From Methylocella sp. (GTDB taxonomy: Bacteria > Pseudomonadota > Alphaproteobacteria > Rhizobiales > Beijerinckiaceae), in contig JBBCGG010000001.1 in the NCBI GenBank assembly GCA_037200525.1, positions 4,952,501 through 5,016,500 on the forward strand: a stretch of DNA of 64,000 nt. The letters run 5' to 3'. Under the pieces are notes generated by a model. The model was not told where the DNA came from and made no database searches. It saw nothing but the letters and a program-made list of their open reading frames with translations. The position numbers were made by a program, and so were the translations under genes. Below are positions 1 to 9,494 of the stretch, piece by piece (position 1 is the stretch's first letter; every line of letters starts with the position of its first letter).

Positions 1-605
1 CCGGAGGCGTCCGTCGTGTAGGCGTCGCAGCGGCCGCCGTCATAGGCTTTCACCGCTTCGTCCGCGCTGGCGAAATTGACCGGCTCATACTTCATATTGT
101 TGCCGCGAAAGAAATCGGCGAGGTTCAATTCCGTCGTAGTGCCTTGCTGGACGCAAATCGAAGCGCCGGACAGCTCCAGCGCCGAGGATAGGTTCAGCTT
201 CTTGCGCACCAAAAAACCCTGTCCATCGTAATAAGTGACGCCGATGAACAGAAAGCCCTGACCGGTCTCGCGCGATATCGTCCATGTCGTATTGCGGGCC
301 AAGACATCGACTTCGCCCGATTGCAAGGCGGTGAACCGATCCTTGGCGCTGAGCGGAATAAATTTGACTTTGGTCGCGTCATTAAAGATGGCGGCGGCGA
401 CCGCGCGGCAGAAATCGACGTCGAAACCCGTCCAATTGCCTTTGTCGTCGGGCAACCCGAAGCCGGCGACGCCAGGACTTGAGCCGCACATCAAATAGCC
501 GCGCTTCTTCACCTGATCGAGCGTACCGGCATCCGCGGCCGTCTGACCGAGAACCAGGATGGCGGCGAGCGCCAAAAGCTTTATCAAGACATTCATCTTG
601 AGCAT
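1..605 (-). CDS. aapJ: General L-amino acid ABC transporter, periplasmic binding protein (5' part)
   Basis: The reading frame enters from beyond the window edge and starts at an ATG at 605 (an in-frame ATG at 596 is the alternative). The visible 201 residues begin with a signal peptide (charged start, then LLALAAILVLG, cleavage near ADA). Next comes the start of a family 3 solute-binding domain: GTLDQVKKRGYLMCGSS, then GFDVDFCRAVAAAIF and ALQSGEVDVLARNTTW. These are hallmarks of the AapJ/BztA branch, which binds a broad range of L-amino acids for the AapQMP permease. The divergent metC neighbour matches the arrangement known around aapJ in Rhizobiales. The C-terminal part and the permease genes lie outside the window. 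Confidence 0.88.
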   Translation of the reverse strand, partial: MLKMNVLIKLLALAAILVLGQTAADAGTLDQVKKRGYLMCGSSPGVAGFGLPDDKGNWTGFDVDFCRAVAAAIFNDATKVKFIPLSAKDRFTALQSGEVDVLARNTTWTISRETGQGFLFIGVTYYDGQGFLVRKKLNLSSALELSGASICVQQGTTTELNLADFFRGNNMKYEPVNFASADEAVKAYDGGRCDAYTTDAS

Positions 606-800
606 GGGGACGATTTCCGGAAAGGATCCTGCGCGAGGATGCGTGACTCTTGAGCCCAGTAGAGGCCTTTGCCGAATCCGGTCAAGAGGCGCCGCCTGCC
701 CCGTCCGATAGCGGAAAAATGCTTTAGGCTCGCGCAGGCTTGACGTCAGGGGCATCGAAACCGCAGTTTGCGGCGCACACAAGGCAAACGGGACGAATCC

Positions 801-1988
801 ATGACCGAGATGACGCCGGAAAACCGCAAAAGCCTGAAGATGCGCACCAGGCTGATTTATGCCGGCCGGCACCCGTCGCAACAGCATGGATTCGTCAATA
901 CGCCGATCTACCGCGGCTCGACGGTGCTTTTTCCGACGGTCCATGATCTCTTGACCCGCAACGCACAGTTTACCTATGGAACACAGGGCTCGCCGACGAC
1001 GAAGGCGCTGACCGACGCATGGAGCGAGTTGTCCGGCGCGGCGGGAACTGTTTTGGCCCCGACGGGCCTTGCGGCGATTTCCCTCGCCCTGCTCACGGCG
1101 GTCAAGGCCAGCGATCACATCCTCGTCATCGACTCCGTCTACCGCCCATCTCGCATTTTCTGCGATACGATTTTGGCGCGAATGGGCGTCGAGACGACCT
1201 ATTTTGATCCCTTGATGGGGGCCGAAATCGAACGTTTGATCCGGCCGAACACCAGCGTCATCCTGCTCGAGACGCCGGGCTCGCAAAGCTTTGAGCTGCC
1301 CGATGTCCCAGCCATCGCCGAAGTCGCGCGCGTCAAAGGCATCTGCACAATTCTCGACAATACCTGGGCGACGCCGCTTTTCTTTCCGCCCCATGCGCGC
1401 GGCGCCGATATGGCGATTGAAGCCGGGACAAAATATCTCTCCGGCCACTCCGATCTGCTGCTTGGCCTTGTCTCCGCCAATGCGCAATGGTTTCCGCGCC
1501 TCAGCGCTACCTTCGATGCTTTCTCCATGTGCCCCGGCCCGGAAGACGTTTTTTTGGCGCTGCGAGGTTTGCGCACGCTCGATCTCAGATTGCGCGAGGC
1601 GGAGCGCCAGGGGCTCGATGTCGCGCAATGGCTCGCCGGACGCGCCGAGGTCGCTGCGGTGTTGCATCCGGCCCTGCCGTCCTGTCCCGGACATGCTTTA
1701 TGGAAGCGGGATTTTTTTGGATCTTCGGGTCTTTTCTCGGTCCTGCTCGGGCCGTGTTCGCCAGCAGCGCTCGCCGCCATGCTCGACGGCCTCGAGTTGT
1801 TCGGAATGGGCTATTCCTGGGGCGGATACGAGAGTCTCGTCATTCCGTTCGATTGCCGCAGCTATCGCAGCGCGACGGCTTGGAATCCGCCGGGGGCCGC
1901 CCTGCGCTTCTCCATCGGCCTTGAAGATCCAGAGGATCTAAAGGCCGATCTCGACCGCGGGTTTGAGCGGTTGCGCAAAACCGCCTGA
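801..1988 (+). CDS. metC: Cystathionine beta-lyase (PLP-dependent)
   Basis: This 395-residue protein belongs to the Cys/Met metabolism PLP enzymes. It cleaves cystathionine to homocysteine, pyruvate and ammonia in the cytoplasm. Visible signatures are the N-terminal NTPIYRGSTVLFPT segment, the cofactor-phosphate loop YGTQGSPTT, the aspartate in ILDNTWATPL and the Schiff-base lysine in AGTKYLSGHSD (Lys211 from the chosen start). The C-terminal GYSWGGYESL followed by an Arg-containing tail is typical of MetC. An upstream ATG at 768 is in frame, but the family N-terminus fits the ATG at 801 better. It is transcribed divergently from aapJ. Other enzymes of this fold (gamma-synthase, gamma-lyase) are less likely because GYSWGG is MetC-like. 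Confidence 0.9.
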   Translation: MTEMTPENRKSLKMRTRLIYAGRHPSQQHGFVNTPIYRGSTVLFPTVHDLLTRNAQFTYGTQGSPTTKALTDAWSELSGAAGTVLAPTGLAAISLALLTAVKASDHILVIDSVYRPSRIFCDTILARMGVETTYFDPLMGAEIERLIRPNTSVILLETPGSQSFELPDVPAIAEVARVKGICTILDNTWATPLFFPPHARGADMAIEAGTKYLSGHSDLLLGLVSANAQWFPRLSATFDAFSMCPGPEDVFLALRGLRTLDLRLREAERQGLDVAQWLAGRAEVAAVLHPALPSCPGHALWKRDFFGSSGLFSVLLGPCSPAALAAMLDGLELFGMGYSWGGYESLVIPFDCRSYRSATAWNPPGAALRFSIGLEDPEDLKADLDRGFERLRKTA

Positions 1989-2197
1989 CGCAGGCGAAGC
2001 CGCAGCCGTTGCGGGTCGTCTCGCTCGCCCAAGTTGCGGCGACTTGCCCGATCCCGCCATCGTAGGCAAACTCCGCACCAAACTACCGGCATCGCCAGTG
2101 CGGGTCGGCGATCTATCTATTTGTTTTGGCGCATGATCTTATCACCAACGTCCGCAGCATTTTTAACGATGCGCTCCAATGGGGGACATCCGCCCGC

Positions 2198-3007
2198 ATG
2201 AACACGCTACGGCTTGCTCTGCTCAGTCTCGCCACATTGGTTGCGCTTTTCCTCGGCTGGAACATTTTGCGCGGAGCGAACCGGCCGCCCGAGACAACAT
2301 CCGCGGAGAGTCGCGAGAAGCGCGCTTCGCCGCAGCAAATCGCGGCGGCGCGACACTCAATCGAGGACAGAATTGCGGCGGCCCCGGAATATGCCGAGTT
2401 TTTTGCCCGTCTAAAGGGCGCATTCCCAGGCGAATACGAAGCCTTCTTGATGCGAGCCGCCGGACGCTCCGCCGCCGCCGGCGAATTTGGAAGCGCCGAC
2501 GCCCTGATGATCGAGGCTGCGCGGGCGTTGCGCCTGTCGCGCGGAGTTCTAGCGGCCAAAGCCGACGGACCTGCCCTCGACCATTTCTTCGGCCTCGAGC
2601 TGGCCATGCTGCAAGCCCTCGCCAGCAAAGATCAACGGCTTTGCGTCGATTTCCTTTACGGCGGCGCCAACGGGGATTTTCTGAGGTTTTCCAGCGAACA
2701 CCGCGATCTGTCCGCCGCCATGGTGACTGCGGGCCTCGACGCCATCCACGACGGACAGAGCAAAAAGGTCGAGAGGGACGCGCCAAGCGCGGCGGACTTC
2801 CAGGTCCTGGACGACGCCCTGCGCGAAAAAGGCCTCGGCTCCCCGGAGATCGAGGCGCTTCTCGACGGCAAGGCCCCCGCCCCGCCGATTGAGGATGGCC
2901 GCATGTGCCGCGCGGGCGAGGTCTATCTTGAGACTCTCGCCACCATGCCCGAGGCGGCGCGCCTGCGAATTTACGGACTCGCGCTGGAACTCATGGCGCG
3001 ATCTTAA
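2198..3007 (+). CDS. Hypothetical membrane-anchored protein
   Basis: I do not recognise this 269-residue protein. It opens with a single hydrophobic helix (LALLSLATLVALFLGW, residues about 5-20), which suggests an inner-membrane anchor or uncleaved signal. A mostly helical soluble domain follows, with an alanine/charged composition and two cysteines (one in QRLCVDFLYGG, one in GRMCRAGE). The ATG at 2198 is preferred over the upstream in-frame start at 2126 because it places the hydrophobic helix at the N-terminus. No operon partner is obvious, and the next gene starts 157 bases later. Its codon usage matches its neighbours. Confidence 0.6.
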   Translation: MNTLRLALLSLATLVALFLGWNILRGANRPPETTSAESREKRASPQQIAAARHSIEDRIAAAPEYAEFFARLKGAFPGEYEAFLMRAAGRSAAAGEFGSADALMIEAARALRLSRGVLAAKADGPALDHFFGLELAMLQALASKDQRLCVDFLYGGANGDFLRFSSEHRDLSAAMVTAGLDAIHDGQSKKVERDAPSAADFQVLDDALREKGLGSPEIEALLDGKAPAPPIEDGRMCRAGEVYLETLATMPEAARLRIYGLALELMARS

Positions 3008-3164
3008 TGCAACAGTCTGTAATTAATTTTGCTTTAACCATATCGGATGACCTCTTTCCTGCCTTGTCGCCAAGCTTCGCCGCATTCGCGCCGCATCACC
3101 CGGATCGGATGGCAAGCTTGACCGCTCTCTCCGAGAACGGGTCGACCAAGGGGGAAGCAGCGAA

Positions 3165-3389
3165 ATGTCTCATGAGCTGAAGACGCGACGGAAAGAGATC
3201 GAAACGAAAGTCGAGCTCTCAGAAAAAGAGCTTTCCAAAGCGCGAACGTCAGGAGCCCTTGGCGGACATAGCCGAACGATGCTGCTCTGTCTTGAAAGAG
3301 AAATTCACGCGAGCAAAAAAGACCTAGCTTTACTCGATTCGCAGTTGGCGAAATGGCGTCAAGCCTCGCTCGACGCCCAGAAGAAATGA
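3165..3389 (+). CDS. Small coiled-coil hypothetical protein
   Basis: A 74-residue, highly charged protein (Lys, Glu and Arg rich) predicted to be almost entirely helical. Heptad-like leucine spacing in KTRRKEIETKVELSEKELSK and the C-terminal KDLALLDSQLAKW suggests a coiled coil. GGGAAG at 3151-3156 is a possible ribosome binding site before the ATG at 3165. No family is recognised and no function can be inferred from the neighbours. Confidence 0.5.
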   Translation: MSHELKTRRKEIETKVELSEKELSKARTSGALGGHSRTMLLCLEREIHASKKDLALLDSQLAKWRQASLDAQKK

Positions 3390-3569
3390 CGCGCCGCTCC
3401 AAAACGCGAGGATGCCGTGCGCGATGAGCGACTCTTGACTGCGCGGGAGATGCCCTGAGCGCGGGCTCGCAACGGTTAGGGCCTGCCGCACGGCAGCGGC
3501 CATGACCGACCGCCCCGCCCCAAACCCCTGAAACGACCTCGCAAATACGGAGGCGCGTAGAATCACAGG

Positions 3570-5246
3570 CTAGAAAAGCCCGACGACTCTCCCGTCTTCA
3601 TCGAGATCGATCTTATTCGCCGAGGGGACTTTGGGAAGGCCCGGCATGGTCATGACGTCGCCGCAGACAAGAACGATGAACTCCGCGCCAGCCGCAAGCC
3701 GCACTTCCCGAATATTGATCTCATGGCCAGACGGCGCACCGCGCAATTTGGCGTCGGTCGAGAAGGAATATTGCGTTTTGGCGATGCAGATCGGGAAATG
3801 GCCATAGCCATCGTCCTGCAATTTCTTGATCTGGTTGCGGACCTTGCCGTCTGCGGTAACCCTGGCCGCCCCATAAAGCTTGGTGGCGACTGCGGTCGCC
3901 TTGTCCCAGAGCGTGGCGGATTCTTCATAAACGTAATGAAAGTCGCTTGGCGTCTTGTCGATAAGATCGACGACGGTGCGCGCCAATTCCTCGGCCCCCT
4001 TGCCGCCTTGCGCCCAATGGCGGCAGACCACAATCGGCGCGCCGAGATCAGCCACGCTTTTCTTGAGAAGTTCGACTTCGGCGTCGGTATCCGCCGTGAA
4101 ATGGTTGATTGCGACGACGCAAGGCAATCCATAATGATTGCGGATATTATTGACGTGCCGCTCGAGATTGGCGAGCCCTTTGCGCAACGCCTCCAGGTTT
4201 TCCTGGTTCAGTTCCTTGAGTTCGACGCCGCCATGATATTTGAGGGCGCGGATCGTCGCCACGATGACCGCAGCCTGCGGACGCAAGCCAGACTTGCGGC
4301 ATTTGATGTCGACAAACTTCTCAGCTCCGAGATCGGCGCCAAAGCCCGCTTCAGTCACCACATAGTCGGATAGCTTCAGCGCCGTCTTGGTGGCGAGCAC
4401 CGAGTTGCAGCCATGCGCGATATTGGCGAACGGGCCGCCATGAATAAAGGCCGGGTTGTTCTCCAAGGTCTGCACGAGGTTCGGCTTCAAAGCGTTCTTC
4501 AGCAACACGGCCATAGCGCCGTGAGCATGAAGGTCCCTGGCATGAACCGGTTTCTGATCGATTGTATAACCGACCACGATGGCCCCAAGACGCTGCTTTA
4601 AATCCGCGATCGACGTGGCGAGACAGAAAATCGCCATCACCTCCGAGGCGACGACGATATCAAATCCGTCTTGGCGCGGAAAACCGTTGGCGGTTCCGCC
4701 CAAAGCGATCGTGATGTCGCGCAACGCGCGGTCGTTCATGTCGATCACCCGTTTCCAGGTGATGCGCCGCACGTCGATCTTGAGCTCGTTGCCGTGATGA
4801 ATATGGTTGTCGATCATCGCCGCCAGCAAATTCGTGGCGAGGCCAATCGCATTAAAATCCCCGGTGAAATGGAGGTTGATGTCCTCCATCGGAACGACTT
4901 GCGAATGTCCGCCGCCGGCGGCTCCGCCCTTCATGCCGAACACCGGCCCGAGCGAAGGTTCGCGCAGACAGATGGAGGCCTTTTTGCCGATCAGATTGAG
5001 CGCATCGCCAAGGCCCACCGTCGTCGTGGTCTTGCCTTCGCCCGCGGGAGTCGGGCTGATTGCGGTGACGAGGATCAGCTTGCCATCCGGGCGATCCGTC
5101 AGACTATCAATATAATCGAGATCTATCTTGGCCTTGTAGTGGCCATAAGGCTCAAGGTGCTCATCATCGATTCCAAGCTTTTCCTTCGCTAGCAGACTGA
5201 TCCGCCGCATCTTGGCGCGCTGGGCAATTTCAATGTCCGTGGACAT
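3570..5246 (-). CDS. ftfL: Formate-tetrahydrofolate ligase
   Basis: The 558-residue protein has the full length of the formyl-THF synthetase family. It makes 10-formyl-THF from formate, THF and ATP, the step that commits formate to the serine cycle in methylotrophs. The nucleotide loop [18 protein letters not shown] lies at about residues 66-83. The family blocks [40 protein letters not shown] and the C-terminal [12 protein letters not shown] are all present. The ATG at 5246 follows AGGAG by six bases. It is the last gene of the leftward arm, 27 bases after hprA, so the two are probably cotranscribed. A monofunctional ligase of this kind is called ftfL or fhs. Confidence 0.96.
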   Translation of the reverse strand: MSTDIEIAQRAKMRRISLLAKEKLGIDDEHLEPYGHYKAKIDLDYIDSLTDRPDGKLILVTAISPTPAGEGKTTTTVGLGDALNLIGKKASICLREPSLGPVFGMKGGAAGGGHSQVVPMEDINLHFTGDFNAIGLATNLLAAMIDNHIHHGNELKIDVRRITWKRVIDMNDRALRDITIALGGTANGFPRQDGFDIVVASEVMAIFCLATSIADLKQRLGAIVVGYTIDQKPVHARDLHAHGAMAVLLKNALKPNLVQTLENNPAFIHGGPFANIAHGCNSVLATKTALKLSDYVVTEAGFGADLGAEKFVDIKCRKSGLRPQAAVIVATIRALKYHGGVELKELNQENLEALRKGLANLERHVNNIRNHYGLPCVVAINHFTADTDAEVELLKKSVADLGAPIVVCRHWAQGGKGAEELARTVVDLIDKTPSDFHYVYEESATLWDKATAVATKLYGAARVTADGKVRNQIKKLQDDGYGHFPICIAKTQYSFSTDAKLRGAPSGHEINIREVRLAAGAEFIVLVCGDVMTMPGLPKVPSANKIDLDEDGRVVGLF

Positions 5247-5273
5247 GGCGACTCCTCATTGAAGCATTGGCGC

Positions 5274-6215
5274 TCAGGCTTCGACCACATTTTGCGGTTT
5301 GCCGGCGGCGAACGCCTCCACATTATCGATCAGTTGGTCAGCGAGGATCTGCATCGCTTCCCGGCTCGCCCATGCGACGTGAGGCGTGATGATGAGATTG
5401 GGCAAGCGCAGATCCAACAGAATATTTCCCTGCTTCGGAGGCTCGACGGTGAGCACGTCAAAGCCCGCTCCGCCGATCACGCCTTTTGTCAACGCCTCGG
5501 CCAAAGCCGCCTCATCGACCAGGCCGCCGCGGCCGGTATTGATCAGCAATGCGTCGCGCTTCATCATTTGCAGTTGGCGCGCGCCGATCATGTTTTTCGT
5601 TTCGGGAGTCAGCGGGGCGTGCAGCGTGATGATATCGCTTTCGCGCAGCAGGGTTTCGAGATCGACGAGGCCCGGCTGGGGAAAAACGTCATAGGCGAGC
5701 ACCTTCATTCCGAAGGCTTCGGCGATGCGGCCGACGACCTTGCCGAGAGCCCCATAGCCGACGATGCCGATGGTGGATCCGCGCATGTCGCGGATAGGAT
5801 GATCAAAAAAACAGAACTGGTCGCTCTCCTGCCAACGGCCGGCTCGGACATCCTCAACATAGGCGACGATGTTTCGGCGCAGCGCAAAGGCTAGCGCAAA
5901 GACGTGTTCGGGGACGGTATTGAACGCATAGTTGCGAATGTTTGAAACGGTGACGCCATGCGCTTTCGCATAGGCTTTGTCGACAACGTCGGTGCCAGTC
6001 GCCGCCACCGCAATCAATTTGAGATTAGGAAGTTGGGCAAGCGTCGCTTCGCGCAGCGGCACTTTGTTGATGATGGCGATCGTCGCGTCGCGTAGGCGAT
6101 CGACGATCTCACCCGGCGCCGTGACTGCATATTCCTTGTAGCTGTGCGGAAAGTTGGGCGTCCGCAGATTGGCTTCAAGGGTTGAACGATCGAGAAAGAC
6201 AATCGAATGTTGCAC
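5274..6215 (-). CDS. hprA: Hydroxypyruvate reductase (NADH-dependent, D-2-hydroxyacid dehydrogenase family)
   Basis: A 313-residue D-isomer-specific 2-hydroxyacid dehydrogenase. In the serine cycle it reduces hydroxypyruvate to D-glycerate. The Rossmann motif GIVGYGALGKVVG lies in mid-protein. The catalytic arginine sits in NTGRGGLVDE, and the catalytic histidine is in TPHVAW near the C-terminus. The N-terminal SIVFLDRSTLEANLR matches methylotroph HprA. Translation appears to start at GTG (6215) behind an AAGAGAG sequence; no ATG gives the right N-terminus. It lies between sga and ftfL on the same strand. A general glycerate or lactate dehydrogenase would share the fold, but the cluster makes HprA the clear choice. 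Confidence 0.95.
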   Translation of the reverse strand: MQHSIVFLDRSTLEANLRTPNFPHSYKEYAVTAPGEIVDRLRDATIAIINKVPLREATLAQLPNLKLIAVAATGTDVVDKAYAKAHGVTVSNIRNYAFNTVPEHVFALAFALRRNIVAYVEDVRAGRWQESDQFCFFDHPIRDMRGSTIGIVGYGALGKVVGRIAEAFGMKVLAYDVFPQPGLVDLETLLRESDIITLHAPLTPETKNMIGARQLQMMKRDALLINTGRGGLVDEAALAEALTKGVIGGAGFDVLTVEPPKQGNILLDLRLPNLIITPHVAWASREAMQILADQLIDNVEAFAAGKPQNVVEA

Positions 6216-6466
6216 GGCGCTCTCTTAAGAATGTTGTCGGGGATGCCCTGAGCAATGTAGCTCGATGTGGAGCCGCGAACCCGGCTTGCGGCGAGGTCGA
6301 TGCTTTCTTGACGCAACCGCGAAGAAAGTCGAGCGGCCAAGCTAGCCATGACGGTTGGCCGCACCGCCATTTGGACCCGAGATGCGCCGAGGCTTTCGCG
6401 CGGCGCATCCCTTGATCTTCGCTGAACGACTGAGCGCGGCGGCTAATCGTTCAGCGTCTTTACAAA

Positions 6467-7678
6467 CTATACGGCGACGCGATGCTGCTCCGCCGGCTTC
6501 TGGGCTTTAGCCGCAGTCGCCGCGCGGTAATGCGCCTGTGCCGCGCCGACGCCGCTGCCGAGTTGGACAGGGATGCCGACATCGGCCATCGCCATCTCCG
6601 CGCCAGCGACCGCGCCGAGCACCATCAGCTCATTGAGATCGCCAAGATGACCGATGCGGAACACCTTGCCGGCGACCTGCGATAGGCCAGCGCCGAGCGA
6701 CATATTGTAACGGTGATAAGCCGTGCTGATGACTTCAGCAGCGTTGACCCCGGTCGGGACGACGATCGCCGTAACCGTATCGGAATCCCATTTCGCTTCC
6801 TTGGCGCAGGGATGCAGTCCCCATGCCTTGACGGCGGCGCGGACGCCCCCGGCCAGATGGTGGTGGCGCACGAACACCTTCTCAAGCGTTTCCTCGAACA
6901 GCATGTTGAGAGATTCGCGCAGGCCGTAAAGCATCGGCAACGCGGGCGTATAAGGGAAATATCCCGTCGCGTTCGCCTTGATCATGTCGTCGAAGTCGAA
7001 AAACACCCGGCGCAGCGTGGCCTTCTTAGAAGCGGCGACGGCCTTCGGGCTGGCGGAGAGAATGCCAAGACCAGCGGGCAGCATCAGCCCCTTCTGCGAG
7101 CCGGTGATGGCGAGATCGACGCGCCACTCATCCTGACGGAAATCCAAGCTGGCGAGTGAGCTGACGGCGTCAACATAGAGAAGAGCGGGATGACCGGCCG
7201 CGTCTATCGCCTTGCGGATCGCGGCGATGTCGCTCGTGACGCCAGTCGCGGTCTCATTGTGAACCGCAGCTACGGCCTTGATTTGGTGGGACTTGTCGGC
7301 GCGCAAGATCTCTTCGATCTTTTCCGGCTTCACTCCGGTGCCCCACTCCTCCTCGAAAACCTGCACGTCGAGGCCAAGACGCTGCGCCATGTCGATCCAC
7401 AAATGGCTGAACTGGCCAAAACGCGACATCAGAATTTTGTCGCCGGGCGACAAAGTATTGGTGAATGAAGACTCCCAGGCGCCAGTGCCGGACGCCGGGA
7501 AAATGAAAACCTGTCCGTCCGTGGTCTTGAAGATTTTCTTCAGATTCTGGAACAGAGGCAGGGTGAGTTCGGGGAATTTGGGAGACCGGTGGTCCTCCAT
7601 CGGCACGACCATGGCGCGCAGAACCCGATCCGGAACGTTCGTCGGTCCCGGGACAAAAAGAAAGTGGCGGCCCGCCAT
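6467..7678 (-). CDS. sga: Serine-glyoxylate aminotransferase
   Basis: A class V PLP aminotransferase of 403 residues. It transfers the amino group of serine to glyoxylate, giving hydroxypyruvate and glycine, a central serine-cycle reaction. N-terminal FVPGPTNVPDRVLRAM and VPMEDHRSP are family hallmarks. SGTGAWESSFTNTL binds the cofactor phosphate, and the Schiff-base lysine is in TGSQKGLMLP. The C-terminal GLSQVAGKVFRIGHLG completes the family pattern. The ATG at 7678 has a strong AGGAGG eight bases upstream. It lies between gck and hprA on the same strand, with an intergenic space on each side (about 170 and 250 bases) that could hold its own promoter. Confidence 0.96.
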   Translation of the reverse strand: MAGRHFLFVPGPTNVPDRVLRAMVVPMEDHRSPKFPELTLPLFQNLKKIFKTTDGQVFIFPASGTGAWESSFTNTLSPGDKILMSRFGQFSHLWIDMAQRLGLDVQVFEEEWGTGVKPEKIEEILRADKSHQIKAVAAVHNETATGVTSDIAAIRKAIDAAGHPALLYVDAVSSLASLDFRQDEWRVDLAITGSQKGLMLPAGLGILSASPKAVAASKKATLRRVFFDFDDMIKANATGYFPYTPALPMLYGLRESLNMLFEETLEKVFVRHHHLAGGVRAAVKAWGLHPCAKEAKWDSDTVTAIVVPTGVNAAEVISTAYHRYNMSLGAGLSQVAGKVFRIGHLGDLNELMVLGAVAGAEMAMADVGIPVQLGSGVGAAQAHYRAATAAKAQKPAEQHRVAV

Positions 7679-7724
7679 TATGCATCCTCCTCTTACTGCT
7701 ATTAAGGTAATTATCCACGAAAAT

Positions 7725-7744
7725 GCTGACCATCACAAGTCAGC
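7725..7744. repeat. Small inverted repeat in the gck-sga spacer
   Basis: Six-base arms GCTGAC and GTCAGC are separated by eight bases within the 169-base spacer between gck and sga. On the leftward transcript this could form a small hairpin 47-66 bases upstream of the sga start. It may be an operator half-site pair or a processing hairpin, and no U-run follows it. Confidence 0.3.
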
Positions 7745-7847
7745 GGCTAGAATTGCAACTATCTCGCGATAGGTTGAGCAGCTTTAGCTTTTCTTCTATT
7801 TCTCGCCCGCACGCTGCGGCCTGAGCTTGCAGTTCGTATAAACGACC

Positions 7848-9113
7848 TCAGCGAATAACAAGAATGGCGCGAAAATCATTGACGTTCGTGCGCGTCGGCC
7901 CCGTTACCACAAGATCGCCAAGCGCCGCGAAGAATGAATAGCCATCATTGTTGGCGAGCAAGGTCTTTCCCGCGAGGCCTATTGCCGCGGCGCGCGCCAG
8001 ACTGTCCGGCGACAGAACCGCGCCGGCGTTGTCCTCCGTGCCGTCGATTCCATCGGTATCGCCGGCGAGCGCATGAATTCCAGGATGTCCATCCAAAGAG
8101 ACGCCGAGGGCCAGTAGGAACTCGGCGTTGCGGCCGCCGCGACCTGACCCGCGCACGGTGACGGTTGTTTCGCCGCCCGAGATCAGGACGCATGGCGCGG
8201 CAATGGGCTGACCGAAACGATGCGCTTGCTTCGCGATCGCCGCATGAACGAGCGCAACGTCGCGGGCCTCGCCCTCAATATCGCTGGCGAGAATAAGCGG
8301 CGCCGCGCCGGCGCTCCGCGCAACCGCGGCTGCGGCTTCGAGCGACATTTGCGGCGTCGAAATAATGATGTTCTCGACCCCTGCGAGCCGCGGATCCCCC
8401 GGCTTCAGCGTTTCGGATTTCGAGGACTTGAGATGCGCGCGCACGCTATCCGGCGCAGCGATGGCGTATTTGTCAAGGATCGCCAGCGCCTCGGCCGAGG
8501 TTGTCGGGTCGGCGACCGTAGGGCCGGACGCTATGACGCAGGGATCATCGCCCGGCACGTCCGAGATCAGCAGCGCGACGACCCGAGCCGGCGCCGCGGC
8601 CGCGGCCAGCCTGCCGCCTTTGATCGCCGAGAGATGTTTGCGGACGCAGTTCATCTCGGAAATGGTCGCACCGCTCTTCAGCAGCGCTTTGTTGATGCCT
8701 TGCTTGTCGGCAAGGGTCACGCCCTCGGCCGGCATGGCGAGCAACGCCGAGCCGCCGCCGGAAATAAGGCAGAGCACGAGATCGTCTTTGGTCAGGCCCT
8801 GCACGCGAGAAAGAATGCGCTCCGCCGCCTCCCGCCCTGCGGCGTCCGGGACTGGATGGCCAGCCTCGATCACCCCAATGTGGCGGCAAGGGACGCCGTG
8901 ACCGTAGCGCGTCACGACCAAGCCTTCCAGCGGTCCCGTCCAATGATCTTCGACCGCCTTGGCCATGGCCCCAGCGGCCTTGCCCGCCCCAACGACGATC
9001 GTGCGGCCGACCGGAGGTCGGGGCAGATGCGCCGCCAGGCATTTCCCTGGGGAGGCCGCGTCCACGGCAGCCCCGAACATGTCGAGAAGAAGTTTGCGAG
9101 GATTGAAGGTCAT
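7848..9113 (-). CDS. gck: Glycerate 2-kinase (MOFRL family)
   Basis: This 421-residue protein belongs to the GckA/TtuD glycerate kinase family. It phosphorylates D-glycerate to 2-phosphoglycerate, the serine-cycle step after HprA. Visible signatures include VVGAGKAAGAMAKAVE, the glycine/serine loop CLISGGGSALLAMPAEG, SGGETTVTVRGSGRGGRN and the MOFRL-domain GDTDGIDG near the C-terminus. The ATG at 9113 is the first gene of the leftward arm and faces mtkA across a 378-base divergent spacer. Its ribosome binding site is weak. An assignment as hydroxypyruvate reductase TtuD, a name sometimes used for this family, is less consistent with this locus because hprA is present. Confidence 0.93.
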   Translation of the reverse strand: MTFNPRKLLLDMFGAAVDAASPGKCLAAHLPRPPVGRTIVVGAGKAAGAMAKAVEDHWTGPLEGLVVTRYGHGVPCRHIGVIEAGHPVPDAAGREAAERILSRVQGLTKDDLVLCLISGGGSALLAMPAEGVTLADKQGINKALLKSGATISEMNCVRKHLSAIKGGRLAAAAAPARVVALLISDVPGDDPCVIASGPTVADPTTSAEALAILDKYAIAAPDSVRAHLKSSKSETLKPGDPRLAGVENIIISTPQMSLEAAAAVARSAGAAPLILASDIEGEARDVALVHAAIAKQAHRFGQPIAAPCVLISGGETTVTVRGSGRGGRNAEFLLALGVSLDGHPGIHALAGDTDGIDGTEDNAGAVLSPDSLARAAAIGLAGKTLLANNDGYSFFAALGDLVVTGPTRTNVNDFRAILVIR

Positions 9114-9491
9114 GGATTGAGAGTCATGGCGATTGGAGCATGCCCAGAGTCATTGTGGCGCTCTTATCGACGCTTTTTTTATTAGCCGCAACCCGTCTGC
9201 GCGCCGGGCCACGCCAAATTTAAATTGGCGAAGGCCAAAAAAAATGAAGGGCGCTCCGCAATATTCTCGCGATATAACGCAGAAAGCAGCAATGGCGGCA
9301 GCGTCAATTGTGTTGCGGGTTCGGATAGTCAAGGACCGGAAGGACTGCTAAAGTCTCATGTTGATTGATGATTTCATCGCGGCGTGACGACGATGCGGGA
9401 CGGCGGGGGTCTGGCTGAACGAGCGACGTAAAGCATTCAACGGGTAAGTCCGCATTAAGCGGAGCGACCTGCCAAAACATAGGAGGGGAAG
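9114..9491. promoter_or_regulatory. Divergent gck/mtkA control region
   Basis: This 378-base spacer separates the two arms of the serine-cycle cluster and must carry both promoters unless these lie further upstream. It is AT-richer than the flanking genes around 9150-9350. It contains an interrupted palindrome at 9207-9236: GGCC, a base, CGCCAA, seven AT bases, TTGGCG, two bases, GGCC. This is a plausible operator for a shared regulator. In Methylobacterium a LysR-type regulator, QscR, controls serine-cycle genes. Whether such a protein binds here is inference. I see no gene in the spacer. Confidence 0.5.
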
Positions 9492-9494
9492 CTG
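9481..9494 (+). promoter_or_regulatory. Ribosome binding site and CTG start of mtkA
   Basis: A perfect AGGAGG (9481-9486) stands five bases before CTG at 9492-9494. Reading from this CTG gives [17 protein letters not shown], the conserved N-terminus of the malate thiokinase/succinyl-CoA synthetase beta subunit. An in-frame TAG at 9480-9482 blocks any upstream start. The first other usable start, TTG at 9525, would delete eleven conserved residues and has no ribosome binding site. Confidence 0.75.
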